NCBI RefSeq assembly: GCF_025263685.1
Contig: NZ_CP092109.1
Coordinates: 1,291,001 to 1,355,000, forward strand
Direction: 5' to 3'
DNA length: 64,000 bases
Source of the DNA: Geoalkalibacter halelectricus
GTDB lineage: Bacteria > Desulfobacterota > Desulfuromonadia > Desulfuromonadales > Geoalkalibacteraceae
Part shown: piece by piece, positions 25,218 to 34,038 of the stretch
Layout of the letters: each line of letters opens with the position of its first letter
Numbering within the stretch: the stretch's first letter is position 1
Made by a program: the position numbers and the translations under genes
Notes under the pieces: model-generated
The model's database searches: none
The model's input: only the letters and a program-made list of their open reading frames with translations
Told to the model about the DNA's origin: nothing

Positions 25218-26179
25218 ATCTTTCTTTCAAGCCAATGAACAAGAACAGGATCGAAGGATTTCTGCTTGAGGACACCCAGGAGGCGTTCTGCCTCATCTTC
25301 GGCAAAAAGCTCCTCCACGCCGTATCGCGGCGCAGAATTGCGAAGCCCGAGAAGGTTCGGAAGATAGACCTGCCCGATCGCACTGTGCAGGGCTTGGGCT
25401 TGTGGTTTTTCGAGAAGCTGCAAGAGAGAGCGAATCAACTGCTTTTCCCATTGCCAGGGAGTGGGGCTGAGGAGATTGACGGTATTCATGGCGCAATCCA
25501 GATAGGCTGCCCGAGCTCGTTCATGGGTTTGGGGGGCGGCCAGCAATCCCATCAACTGTTCGAAGACATCGAAAGCCGGTTTCTTCTTGCCCGCTGGGGA
25601 GGAGGACTTTTCGCCTGCAAGGGGGGTCAGCCCGATGGCCTGGAAAAGGGTTTTTTCGTTCCGCGACAGAGTCTTGGCCCAAACATAACGCGCGAAAATG
25701 TCTCGCAGGCCGTCAGCATCTTTCCGGGCCTCTTTGAGAATCTGCGCTGCCGAACGTCGCCCGCGTTCCAGCGCCATGGCGCGCTGAACGTCATCAAGGG
25801 CGATTTCCGCCGGCAGTAGCTGCTCGCAGTTCTCGTCGGTCAGCAGTTGTCGTGCGTCATGGGTCGCTCCTCGACAAAAGGCCACCAATTGTTGACCGGC
25901 AGACAACGTTTGTCGTGACCAGGGACCGGGGTCGCCTTGAGGCCTGAGACTGTCGCGCAGGATGATCGAGAGGGTAAAGAACTCACCAGGGTGCTGCTGC
26001 ACTTCGCCCTTAAGAACTTGTTTGAGTTGCAGTTGAATGGTCGCTTGAGAGACCTCCCAGATTCCATCCGGTGATGGCTGCCAGGGGCCGGTTTGTATCT
26101 CGACAAGGCGAAGCCACAGAATGGCGCAGGCGTTCAGCACCTCGGAGATTGATTGGGAATTTAAATCACGATTGTTCAT
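25214..26179 (-). CDS. Hypothetical protein of the contractile injection cluster (321 aa)
   Basis: The family is not recognised. The protein is largely helical and cytoplasmic in look, with SAAQILKEARKDADGLRDIF and a C-terminal helical array (ERARAAYLDCAMNTVNLLSP). Base composition appears less GC-rich than its neighbours and codon choice looser, which might mark a later insertion. It sits between the giant hub protein and the gpD-like gene, overlaps the latter by four bases (GTGA), and starts 13 bases after the former. That tight packing suggests it belongs to the operon, perhaps as an assembly factor or chaperone for a large neighbour. Confidence 0.55.
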   Translation of the reverse strand: MNNRDLNSQSISEVLNACAILWLRLVEIQTGPWQPSPDGIWEVSQATIQLQLKQVLKGEVQQHPGEFFTLSIILRDSLRPQGDPGPWSRQTLSAGQQLVAFCRGATHDARQLLTDENCEQLLPAEIALDDVQRAMALERGRRSAAQILKEARKDADGLRDIFARYVWAKTLSRNEKTLFQAIGLTPLAGEKSSSPAGKKKPAFDVFEQLMGLLAAPQTHERARAAYLDCAMNTVNLLSPTPWQWEKQLIRSLLQLLEKPQAQALHSAIGQVYLPNLLGLRNSAPRYGVEELFAEDEAERLLGVLKQKSFDPVLVHWLERKM

Positions 26180-26192
26180 CTATTTTGTTCCT

Positions 26193-29100
26193 TCACGCGC
26201 GGGCGTCGCGAGCCAAGAGACTCAATCCTGTAGGCGGCCGAATTTCTGCATCGGTGGTTTCTGCAGGGTCAGGCGGTGTCGCGGTGCTGCTTGCCAAAAT
26301 GGAGACCCTGGGGGCAGTAACCTCGGTGATCGCGCCCGTCGCCGGGGTTAGGGTCCACTCCCCTTCCATATCCCAATCCACCTCGCGCAACACCGAGTAA
26401 AGACGATCGGCCGGATCGCCAGTGGCGCCGATGCTTGCGGAAAGATTGGTCCACAGGGAAAGGAAAGCTTTAAAGGTCAGGCCAAACTGAAACCGCACCA
26501 ACTGCGCGGCGGGGAAGCCTGGATGATTGGCACCTTCCCCGTCTCCGGGGCTGTCGACCGCTTCCACCAACAAACGTTCACCGACGGCCGCGGGAGCCAA
26601 AGGGGTGCGCAATGGGGTTCGCGAGGTGATGCGGCTGGTCGACAAGGTGGCGGTGTTGCCGCCGGAGCCGGGATTCGGTTGTCGTCCGGAATCAAGCAGA
26701 GGCGGCGCAACGAGGATCGGAACCGGGTCACCGGGAAGGAATCTTTTGTTGTTGTCAGGACCGCTCGCAAGGGCACGGTTGGAGGCAAAAACACTTCGAC
26801 TGGTGCGGTTGACCGGTGGCGCCACACTGCTGTCGGTAAATGTGCCGACAATGTTTTCCTCGGCCGTCTGGTTGTTGATCCAACCCGCGAAGACCCGATC
26901 GAGCCCGCGGGTGCCGTCGTTTCCGCCGCCGACCAGGTCGAGAGTGGCGGTCATCTTGAGTGCGGCGGTGTTGGGGGTGGCGATAGCAAAAACTCCACTG
27001 CGCACCCGAATGCCACTGGGCGGCGGACCGGGGTTGAGGTTGTTGACCACGAAGTGGGTGGCTTCGGCGATGCTGTTGTCCTGGTGCAGGCTGGCGTGGA
27101 CGAGGACGGTGTTCAGGATGATGAACGGTTCGCGGTCGATGTTGTGGTCGAACTGGCCGTTGCCGTCGATGTCGACGAAGGGGCGCACGTGGAAGGAGCC
27201 CACCGCGTCGGTGATCAGAGTGGCGCGCAGCCGGTCGGCGCCGTTTGGCGTCAAGGTAGGCGCCGGGTTAGGCGACAGGGCGATGACGCCGGCATGGTCG
27301 CCGTTGGGGACGGCGCGGGTGTCCCGTTGCACGCTCCACGACACCGGCACCCCGGCCGGCTCAATCTGCACGCTCAGATTGATTGGGTCGGCGGCCCGCA
27401 CTGCGTTGTGCAATAGCACCAGGGGTGGATTGGTGGTGAAGTCCTCGTCGAAGTCGGCGGCGGCCAGGGCGCCGGTGGCGCGGCTCAGATTGTGGCGGGC
27501 CACCGGTGAGTTGCCGAGTCGGGGGGTCTGCGCCGGGGTCGAGGGAATATCGGCGCTCAGGTTGCGGAAGCGCACCACCGTCAGGCGCACGCGGTCGCCG
27601 TCATCGTCGAGGTCCTTGATCCCGAGTTGCAGAGCGGTGTCGCGCAGGGCTGCGCTCACCGCTCTGCCTTCGGCGAAAAAGCGCAGACCCGCGGCGGGTA
27701 CCGTGGCCGCGGCAAATTCATGGGGATTGGCTTTGGCCGCCTCACCGGCGGTGAATTGTTCAGTATCGAAGAGGCGCGCCCGGGCGTCTAGCCCGGTGAC
27801 GTTGACACCGGCGATGGCGACGTTGCGCAGAGTCAGGGTGCCGGTGAAGGTGGCCGGGCGGACCTGGCGTACAATGACCAGGGCGCGGCCGTGATGGTGG
27901 CTGGCATCTTGCAGATGGACGAAACGCCCGCCGAACCATTTGTCGGTGGGGGTCGCACCCACCGCCGGCGGCACGTTGGGCGGCTGCGGCAGGGGGGCGG
28001 GATCGGTTCCGGCCAGGGTGCGGGTGGCGAAGATGTCGAGGGTCAGCTCGACCGCCGTCATGTTGGCGGTGGTCGGCCGGCCGGCCGGCGGAGCATTGCC
28101 AGGGGCCAGAGTCAGGGTCAAGCGGAAGTCGTCCATGGCGGCGCTGGCGCTCGCGCCTTCGGCGAACACTTGAACCCCGGCGGTCAACTGGGCTCCGGTG
28201 AAGACATTGTCGGCGCCGTTGAAAGTGATTTCCGTGCCGCCCGCGGCGGCCGTGAAGAAGCGGATTGCGTTGCTCGAACGGGTGAGGGTGCCGTTGCGGC
28301 CAAAGGCGACGTTTGTGCGCAGTGTTATCGGGCGCCGGGCCGGGCTGGTGTGGGGTTTTTTCACGAGCACCACCGTGGAGGGCATGGCGATCTGCGCCGT
28401 TACCCCGACCGTCACGGCGACCCGATCGCCGTCTGCTTCGACATCCTTGATTCCGATCTGCAGTCCGGTATCGCGCAGGTTCGCACTGGAGGAGCGCCCC
28501 TCGGCAAAGAGTTCCAGGCCAGCCGCCGGGATGGTGTTGGCGGCAAGTTCATGTGGATTGTTCTTCGCCACCTCGCCGGCGGTCGGCTGCTCATTGTCGA
28601 AGAGCTGCAGCTTGTTGTCGACACCGGTGATGGTGTTGCCCGCAACCCTCACGTTGCGCAGGGTCAGGGTGCCGGTGAAGGCCGCCGGCTGCACCGGCCG
28701 TAGGGTGACCAGGGCGCGTTCCTGCCGGTTGTCGGGATCCTGGGCATTGAGCAGGCGTCCGCCGAACCATTTGTCGGTTGGGGTGGCGCCTGGTGCCGGC
28801 GGCGGCTGTGGAAGTTGAGGGGGGGCGGTACCGGGGGCCGGACGCGGATCGGCGATGTCCAGGGTCAGCTCCACCGCCGTCATGGTCGCCAGCGCAGGCG
28901 GCCCGATCGGAGTCGAACCGGCGGCCAGGGTCAGGGTGAGTTGCACATCGTCCATGGCTGTGCTGGCGGTGGCGCCTTCCGCGAAGAGCTGCACCCCAGC
29001 CGAAAGTCGGGCACCGGTGAAGACATTATCGGTTCCGTTAAAGGTAATTTCAGTACCGCCGCTGGCAGCGGTGAAGAAACGCACCGCATTGCTCGAACGG

Positions 29101-31151
29101 GTCAGAGTGCCGGTGCGGTTGAATGGGGCATCGGTGGCCAGAGTGACCTGAACCCGCGCCGGATCCGTATGGCTTTTTTTCACCACGACCAGGGTGCGGG
29201 CCAGGGTCAGGGTCGGGTTGACCGTGACCGGCGGGGCGGGAGTCGGTTCGACGACTGCCGACGCGTCGCGCGCCGGAGAGGCGGCCTCTACCCCAGGTGG
29301 GGGTGTCGGTCCAGCTTCCAGGCGTCGGCAGACGAAATTGCCGCGCGCCGTCTGCGGCGGGGCATCGGCCAGGCGCGCCACAGCCGGGGCGCGCAGTTCC
29401 AGTAAATGGAGGATGTAGGTGCCCTCGGGGCGCGGGTCGGGAAAACGAAAGCTGCCGTCGGTGGCGGTGCGGTTGGGGATGGGGCGGCCGCGTTGCGGAC
29501 CTGAGGGGCGCTCGCCGAGATCTGGGCGTCCGGCGGCATCGGTGTGCAAATATTCGCCGTCCGGAGCCATCAGGGCGTAGGGCTCGTTGCCCACCGGTGA
29601 ACCGTCGGGCCGGGTGACGGTGCCGTCGACGGTGACTTGACCGGGTTCGGCCGCCACCACCAGCCATTTGTTCGGCTGCTCGCTGCCGCGGGCGACAAAG
29701 CAGGTGCGCTGATTGGGGTCGCCCGGGCCGACACACCAATCGCCGCCGGGAGACGGCAGGTTCCAGGTCACCGGCTGGGGAACCGCGCAGGGAAACTCCG
29801 CGGCGCGCACGAACAGGATCTCCGTGCGACGGTTGGGGCGCCAAGCATCCTGGGTGTTGCGTACCGGATCTTTTTCCCCCCCGCCCAGCCACTTGACGAC
29901 ACCGTTGGAACAGCCGTCGCCGGCGTTGGGCAGCAATTGGTTTTCCGGAACCGCCAAGCGATCCTGATCCAGGTAGGCTGCAATCAGCGCCGACCAGGTG
30001 GTGTCGTTGACCTGGCCGGTCTGGGGGAGTCCCTGATCAAGCTGAAAATTGCGTACCGCCTCGCTGGTGAGAGGGCCGTGGTCCTCGTCGATGCTTGCCT
30101 TGTAGTAATCCAGATCACTGAGAATGAACTGATACTCGCGCACCGCCCAGGTGTCGTGAATGGATGGCAGTTGCCCAACGGGTCGCGCGCGCCGCAGGTT
30201 TTCCCATTCGGCGCGACTCGCAGCCGGGTCGCGTCCGGCGGTGAGCCAGGCGTAGACAGCACGTCCCCGGCGCTCGGAGAGGGATTGGTTGTAAACGTCG
30301 GAACCCACCAGGTCGGTATGCCCGACAATGACCATTTTTTCGTCGGCATGGTTCGCGGCGTATTCCGCGATGCGGCGCAGCACACCGCGCAGGCAGGGCT
30401 CGATGAAGGCTTTGTCGAACCAGAAATGCACGACAAACGCCTTGGCGATCATCCCGCCGGGGCGCAGGCGGATAAGGGCGCGGGTTGTTTCTCCCGCCCG
30501 CACCGCCGCACTTGCCTCACCGGTCATGAGCTGGGGCTGCTCCACCCGCGCCCGGCAGGTGTAGGCACCAGGCGGAAATTCTTCCTCGCGCCAGACATTG
30601 TCGCTGCGGTTGGTGAGGGTGCGCGAGAGGGGGGTGCCGTCCTCCTGCTCGCCTTCCACGGTCACAACCGTTTCCGCGTGGTCGAACTCGGGCTGTCCTT
30701 CGACCAGCACTTCCACCTCGAGAATACCGACATCGGGGCTCGGTGGCGGCGGGGGCGGCGGTGGAGGCGTTTCGCGCCGCGGCGGCGGCACCGGAATGTA
30801 CTCGCGCAGGCGAAAGAGATACTCGAAGCGCAGGGGCCGCCCGGCGATCTCGCGCACCTCCATGGATTCGATGAGCACCTGATCCACGCGCACCGCCGCC
30901 GCGATGTCGGCGACAAAAGAGACGGGTGCCGCGGCGTGAAATTTTTCCCGCAGGTTGTTCAGCCCTTCACCGGCCTCGGCGCCGGTCAGCACCCCCGCCA
31001 GGGTAATGCCGCCGGCGCGCCGTCCCAGCCCCTGCCAGAAATCGCCTTCCAGGGCAGGCACGCGATGCCCCACCAGGATCTGGTCCTGGTCGCTGTCGAT
31101 GAACTGCACCTGCTGCAGTTCGATATCGTCAAGCATGGGGCGAAGGGACAT
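26193..31151 (-). CDS. Giant multidomain hub-type protein with OmpA-like and peptidoglycan-binding domains (1652 aa)
   Basis: Residues 1-118 are a paralogue of the 183-residue protein encoded upstream, a LysM/hub-like tail domain (GLGRRAGGITLAGVL, KFHAAAPVSFVADIAA). A polyproline hinge follows (122-138), then an Ig-like region. Residues 238-303 are the first half of an OmpA-C domain (VGHTDLVGSDVYNQSLSERR). It is interrupted by a peptidoglycan-binding-1 unit (GPLTSEAVRNFQLDQGLPQT, about 359-378) and resumes as NRRTEILF near 440. Next come a carboxypeptidase-regulatory-like domain, two repeats of about 270 residues and a 400-residue unassigned C terminus. No signal peptide is present. It may tie the apparatus to the cell wall or envelope, either of the producer or of the target. 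Confidence 0.75.
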   Translation of the reverse strand: MSLRPMLDDIELQQVQFIDSDQDQILVGHRVPALEGDFWQGLGRRAGGITLAGVLTGAEAGEGLNNLREKFHAAAPVSFVADIAAAVRVDQVLIESMEVREIAGRPLRFEYLFRLREYIPVPPPRRETPPPPPPPPPSPDVGILEVEVLVEGQPEFDHAETVVTVEGEQEDGTPLSRTLTNRSDNVWREEEFPPGAYTCRARVEQPQLMTGEASAAVRAGETTRALIRLRPGGMIAKAFVVHFWFDKAFIEPCLRGVLRRIAEYAANHADEKMVIVGHTDLVGSDVYNQSLSERRGRAVYAWLTAGRDPAASRAEWENLRRARPVGQLPSIHDTWAVREYQFILSDLDYYKASIDEDHGPLTSEAVRNFQLDQGLPQTGQVNDTTWSALIAAYLDQDRLAVPENQLLPNAGDGCSNGVVKWLGGGEKDPVRNTQDAWRPNRRTEILFVRAAEFPCAVPQPVTWNLPSPGGDWCVGPGDPNQRTCFVARGSEQPNKWLVVAAEPGQVTVDGTVTRPDGSPVGNEPYALMAPDGEYLHTDAAGRPDLGERPSGPQRGRPIPNRTATDGSFRFPDPRPEGTYILHLLELRAPAVARLADAPPQTARGNFVCRRLEAGPTPPPGVEAASPARDASAVVEPTPAPPVTVNPTLTLARTLVVVKKSHTDPARVQVTLATDAPFNRTGTLTRSSNAVRFFTAASGGTEITFNGTDNVFTGARLSAGVQLFAEGATASTAMDDVQLTLTLAAGSTPIGPPALATMTAVELTLDIADPRPAPGTAPPQLPQPPPAPGATPTDKWFGGRLLNAQDPDNRQERALVTLRPVQPAAFTGTLTLRNVRVAGNTITGVDNKLQLFDNEQPTAGEVAKNNPHELAANTIPAAGLELFAEGRSSSANLRDTGLQIGIKDVEADGDRVAVTVGVTAQIAMPSTVVLVKKPHTSPARRPITLRTNVAFGRNGTLTRSSNAIRFFTAAAGGTEITFNGADNVFTGAQLTAGVQVFAEGASASAAMDDFRLTLTLAPGNAPPAGRPTTANMTAVELTLDIFATRTLAGTDPAPLPQPPNVPPAVGATPTDKWFGGRFVHLQDASHHHGRALVIVRQVRPATFTGTLTLRNVAIAGVNVTGLDARARLFDTEQFTAGEAAKANPHEFAAATVPAAGLRFFAEGRAVSAALRDTALQLGIKDLDDDGDRVRLTVVRFRNLSADIPSTPAQTPRLGNSPVARHNLSRATGALAAADFDEDFTTNPPLVLLHNAVRAADPINLSVQIEPAGVPVSWSVQRDTRAVPNGDHAGVIALSPNPAPTLTPNGADRLRATLITDAVGSFHVRPFVDIDGNGQFDHNIDREPFIILNTVLVHASLHQDNSIAEATHFVVNNLNPGPPPSGIRVRSGVFAIATPNTAALKMTATLDLVGGGNDGTRGLDRVFAGWINNQTAEENIVGTFTDSSVAPPVNRTSRSVFASNRALASGPDNNKRFLPGDPVPILVAPPLLDSGRQPNPGSGGNTATLSTSRITSRTPLRTPLAPAAVGERLLVEAVDSPGDGEGANHPGFPAAQLVRFQFGLTFKAFLSLWTNLSASIGATGDPADRLYSVLREVDWDMEGEWTLTPATGAITEVTAPRVSILASSTATPPDPAETTDAEIRPPTGLSLLARDARA
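27560..29200 (-). repeat. Two tandem coding repeats of about 815 bp in the giant hub-type gene
   Basis: Both units encode a VVVKK-HT-PAR start, LTRSSNAVRFFTAA, ITFNGTDNVFTGA, a KWFGGR segment, ALVTLRPVQPAAFTGTLTLR and a GIKDVEADGDRV end. By eye the two copies are clearly homologous along their whole length. Their function is unknown. Confidence 0.8.
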
Positions 31152-31163
31152 GAATCATTCCTT

Positions 31164-31580
31164 TTAGGGCTTCAGCGAATTCAAATGGGCGACGATGGCG
31201 TCGATCAGCGCCTCTATCTCGGCTTTGACATCGTCCAGCGACGGCAGGCCGGTGATCACGTTGGCCACGCTGCGCACGTCGTTGATGGTGCTTGACTGAT
31301 CGGGCAGCAAGCTTTCGGCGGTATCGAGGAAGGTGCCGATCTTGGTGGTGAAGGACGACACCTCGTCGAGTCCGGGAATGGCGCTCACGTCGAGCTTGTC
31401 GATCTCGGCCTTGAGGCTGTTCATCAGGTCGATGAGCTTGTCGATGAGATCGGTGACCTGAGGGATCAGCGACGCCAGGGCCTGAATCGCCGGTCTGATG
31501 GTTGGCACGTTGGCATCGAGGAAGTCCTTGAAATCCTGCAAAACGTCCTTGAGTTCTTCAAACAGGTTTTTTTCAGCCAT
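31164..31580 (-). CDS. Small helical protein of the contractile injection cluster (138 aa)
   Basis: An acidic protein that is predicted from composition to be almost entirely helical: DVLQDFKDFLDANVPTIRPA, IPQVTDLIDKLIDLMNSLKA and EIEALIDAIVAHLNSLKP show heptad-like spacing of Leu, Ile and Val. The start at 31580 has AAGGAGA upstream; longer frames lack one. It lies between the two LysM/hub paralogues. It could be a short coiled-coil ruler or a chaperone for one of them, but nothing identifies it. Confidence 0.6.
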   Translation of the reverse strand: MAEKNLFEELKDVLQDFKDFLDANVPTIRPAIQALASLIPQVTDLIDKLIDLMNSLKAEIDKLDVSAIPGLDEVSSFTTKIGTFLDTAESLLPDQSSTINDVRSVANVITGLPSLDDVKAEIEALIDAIVAHLNSLKP

Positions 31581-31620
31581 GGCAGGTCTCCTTGATGTTT
31601 TGAGGTTTCGGGTATTGTCG

Positions 31621-32172
31621 CTATTGCCGCGCCCTATCAACCGCGTCATTAAACTCCCGCAAGCGCCCGAGCAACCCCTGAAGAGGATCGAGAAAGCGCT
31701 CCAGGCCGGTGGAGAAATCCAGCCCGATATCGAGCCCGTCCACCAGGTCGTCGAGCATCCCGCGCGCATCGGCGAGGATGTCACTGTCAAGCAGCCCGGT
31801 TTCCTCGGGCTCCACCGGCTCGATGTGCTCCTGCAAGGTGAGGACGTAGGCGAAGCGCTCGGGTTTGCCGGCCAGATCGCGGTATTGCAGATCGTCGATG
31901 AGCATGGCTTCAATCGCGGTGTCGGCGACGATGTCGGCGGTGAAGGCCACCGGGGCGCCCGCCTGAAATTTGGCGTACAGATCGTCGATGAACTGGCGCG
32001 ATTCCGGGCCGCTGGCCACCCCGCCGAGGATCAGGCGGGTGGGGCGCCGTCCCAGGTTCTGCAGGTGGCTGCCGTCCATGCCCGGCGGCTTGTGCTCGGC
32101 CAGCTCGCGCAGATCGCGGGTGGTGATTTCCTGGACCTGCGGCAGTTCGAGTTCGTCGATCATGGGGCGCAT
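31621..32172 (-). CDS. LysM/hub-type tail protein (183 aa)
   Basis: Most of its length aligns by eye with residues 1-118 of the 1652-residue protein: NLGRRPTRLILGGVASGP against GLGRRAGGITLAGVLTGA, and KFQAGAPVAFTADIVAD against KFHAAAPVSFVADIAAA, with AGKPERFAYVLTLQEH at the end. Such a domain is seen in Mu gpN-like and eCIS proteins that sit between tube and hub. The C-terminal 60 residues are an amphipathic helix. This copy probably serves as the plain tube-end/hub adaptor and the giant protein as a decorated version. Confidence 0.65.
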   Translation of the reverse strand: MRPMIDELELPQVQEITTRDLRELAEHKPPGMDGSHLQNLGRRPTRLILGGVASGPESRQFIDDLYAKFQAGAPVAFTADIVADTAIEAMLIDDLQYRDLAGKPERFAYVLTLQEHIEPVEPEETGLLDSDILADARGMLDDLVDGLDIGLDFSTGLERFLDPLQGLLGRLREFNDAVDRARQ

Positions 32173-32192
32173 GTCTGCGTCTATTCTCCCTT

Positions 32193-33563
32193 CTAGAGAT
32201 CTATACCGTGGCGGCGCGCCTGCTCCTGCAAGATGCGCTGGATCTGCTCGGCCAGGTCGTCAAGTTGGTCGGAGCCCTGGTGTCGGCCTTCGACGTGCAA
32301 GCCCTGCTGCAAGGGATTCCAAGCCGAGGGCGAAGAGGCTTGGGAGAGTCCGGCGCCGCTTGAGGCGGAACGAGCATCGGCAACGCCGAGGGCGGGACCC
32401 GCCGGCGCCAAAGGTCTGAATGCTTCAGGTGTCGCGCCGCGTTGCCGGGCCCGGGCCAGCAGTTCACCCAGTGAGCGGTCGGGAAAAGGGGTCGGTTGGG
32501 CGATGTGTGGCGCGCCATTGCTCGGGCGGCCCTGGGCTTTTGGTTCCAGGGAACTAGCCGCGGGGCGCCGCGGAGGGGTTGTCTCCCCGTCGGCTTTTCG
32601 GGTGGCGGTGGGCGCGCGCGCCGGGGTCTTCTCCTTGGGCTCAGGCAGGTGTGGCACGGGTGTGGCCAGGGAAAGCAGGCGCTCGTTATCGAGGGTCGGT
32701 CCCGCCAGGGGAGTTCGCCAGGGCGAAGCGCTGGAGATGGGCTGCGCAATTCCCCCCGCCTTGCCCCGGGAAAGGCGGAGCGCTTCTGGTTTTCCATCCG
32801 CGAAGGGCGACGACGCCAGGGAGGTTGCCGGTGGAAGCTCTGCCCGAGGGGATGGAGCCCGAAGAAGACCGCGCCGCACGGACTCTTCTCTTTGCTCGCG
32901 CCAGGTCTCGACCCGGGATTGCTCAAGAGCCCAGGGCGCGGGCGTTTGGGGCCGTTGGCGCGGCTCCGCGGGCGGCGACTCTAAAGGCCGCGGCCGGACC
33001 CTGGGGGCGCAAGGCTGATCGAGGGGTTTCGCGGCGCGGGGTGAAAAAGGGGACATATCCCGGCGCGCCGGCGCTGCGCCCTGGTCCGCCGGGCCGACCA
33101 GCTTCCGCAGCAAATCCGCCGGTGCCTGGGGGGCGAGGTTTTTTAGTGCCGCACAGGTCTGCGGTCCTTGGTTGGCCGGGGAGGGCTGGGACGGCTGGGA
33201 TTTGCGCGCCGCGGGTTCCGGGCCCGGGGTGGGGCGCCGGTCGTGCGCAGGGGAGCGCTTAGCCGCGGGCGGAGCCGCAAAGGCACTCGGGCGGCGGGAC
33301 ACCGGGCTTGGGTCACCGACTTTTTGCGGGGATTTTTCCGGTGCCGCGGCGAGCAGGCACAGCGCTTCTCCCCACAGCGGTGTTTGGCGCAGGCGCGGAC
33401 GAACCCGGGCGAATTCCTCGACCCAGGTGCATCCGCGCCGCCATTGGCCCAACGGGGCAAGGCGAGTCGCCACCCGGCGGCGCCAGCACCCGGCGGCACG
33501 CCCGCCGGCGAGCGTCCGTCGCAGTCCGCTCAGGTCAAATAGGGCTCTAGTCCGCCGCGCCAT
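32193..33563 (-). CDS. Low-complexity Pro/Ala/Arg-rich protein at the tape-measure position (456 aa)
   Basis: It is not recognisable by similarity. The first 70 residues are Arg/Trp-rich (GCWRRRVATRLAPLGQWRRG), then about 330 residues of low-complexity Pro/Ala/Arg/Ser sequence that looks disordered, and a C-terminal helix (LDDLAEQIQRILQEQARRHG). The start at 33563 overlaps the end of the chaperone-like gene by 17 bases. In phage and injection-system gene order, the tape measure follows tube and chaperone and precedes the hub, which is this slot. A disordered ruler would be unusual, since tape measures are normally helical, so the role is unknown. The frame's length without a stop, and its coupling to neighbours, argue that it is real, although high GC content makes chance ORFs commoner. 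Confidence 0.5.
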   Translation of the reverse strand: MARRTRALFDLSGLRRTLAGGRAAGCWRRRVATRLAPLGQWRRGCTWVEEFARVRPRLRQTPLWGEALCLLAAAPEKSPQKVGDPSPVSRRPSAFAAPPAAKRSPAHDRRPTPGPEPAARKSQPSQPSPANQGPQTCAALKNLAPQAPADLLRKLVGPADQGAAPARRDMSPFSPRAAKPLDQPCAPRVRPRPLESPPAEPRQRPQTPAPWALEQSRVETWREQREESVRRGLLRAPSPRAELPPATSLASSPFADGKPEALRLSRGKAGGIAQPISSASPWRTPLAGPTLDNERLLSLATPVPHLPEPKEKTPARAPTATRKADGETTPPRRPAASSLEPKAQGRPSNGAPHIAQPTPFPDRSLGELLARARQRGATPEAFRPLAPAGPALGVADARSASSGAGLSQASSPSAWNPLQQGLHVEGRHQGSDQLDDLAEQIQRILQEQARRHGIDL

Positions 33564-34026
33564 GGTCCTTGCCCTCCCGGCGCGCCATTTCCAGGTAGAG
33601 CAGAATCTGACCGATGGTCATGCCGCTCACCTCCTCCGGTGTCCAACCGAATTCACGCGCCAGAATGAAGCAGGCCCGCGCCAGGGGGGCCTGCACGTAC
33701 TCCTCGAGGGCATCCTGCGGGGTGTCGATGCCGCTGATGTGGTTGATGCGCTCCACCAGGAAACGCCCCAGACCGGCGGGCAACTGCATGACCTGCTCGA
33801 CGCTCAGGGTCGGCTCGGCCAGGGCCTGCTTGATCATGAGCGCCGCCGAGAGGCTCTCGTCGTCCCGCGCCGCCTTGTCGATGCGCTGCAGATCGCGCAC
33901 CGACAGGGGGCGCAGGGCGACGCGCCGCGCGGCAACGCCCCCCCCGGCCGGCAACAGCTCGGGGGGGATGTCCACATCGTGGGTCAGGGTGCTGCCCGCC
34001 AACAGCTCTTCTGGGGAAAGCATCAT
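33547..34026 (-). CDS. Tail assembly chaperone-like protein (159 aa)
   Basis: A mostly helical protein with VALRPLSVRDLQRIDKAARD, LSAALMIKQALAEPTLS and a C-terminal AREFGWTPEEVSGMTIGQIL segment resembling the ends of tail assembly chaperones (the 'gpG/E'-like class) that follow the tube gene. AAGGAG precedes ATGATG at 34026. There is no evident slippery sequence for a longer -1 product. Its job would be to keep a tape measure or hub protein soluble during assembly. Confidence 0.6.
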   Translation of the reverse strand: MMLSPEELLAGSTLTHDVDIPPELLPAGGGVAARRVALRPLSVRDLQRIDKAARDDESLSAALMIKQALAEPTLSVEQVMQLPAGLGRFLVERINHISGIDTPQDALEEYVQAPLARACFILAREFGWTPEEVSGMTIGQILLYLEMARREGKDHGAAD

Positions 34027-34038
34027 CGTCGCGACTCC

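Noticed and set aside
29637..31295. 552-codon plus-strand frame opposite the giant hub protein
   Set aside because: Only a complement of strong GC-biased coding sequence; the minus strand carries clear OmpA and peptidoglycan-binding motifs.
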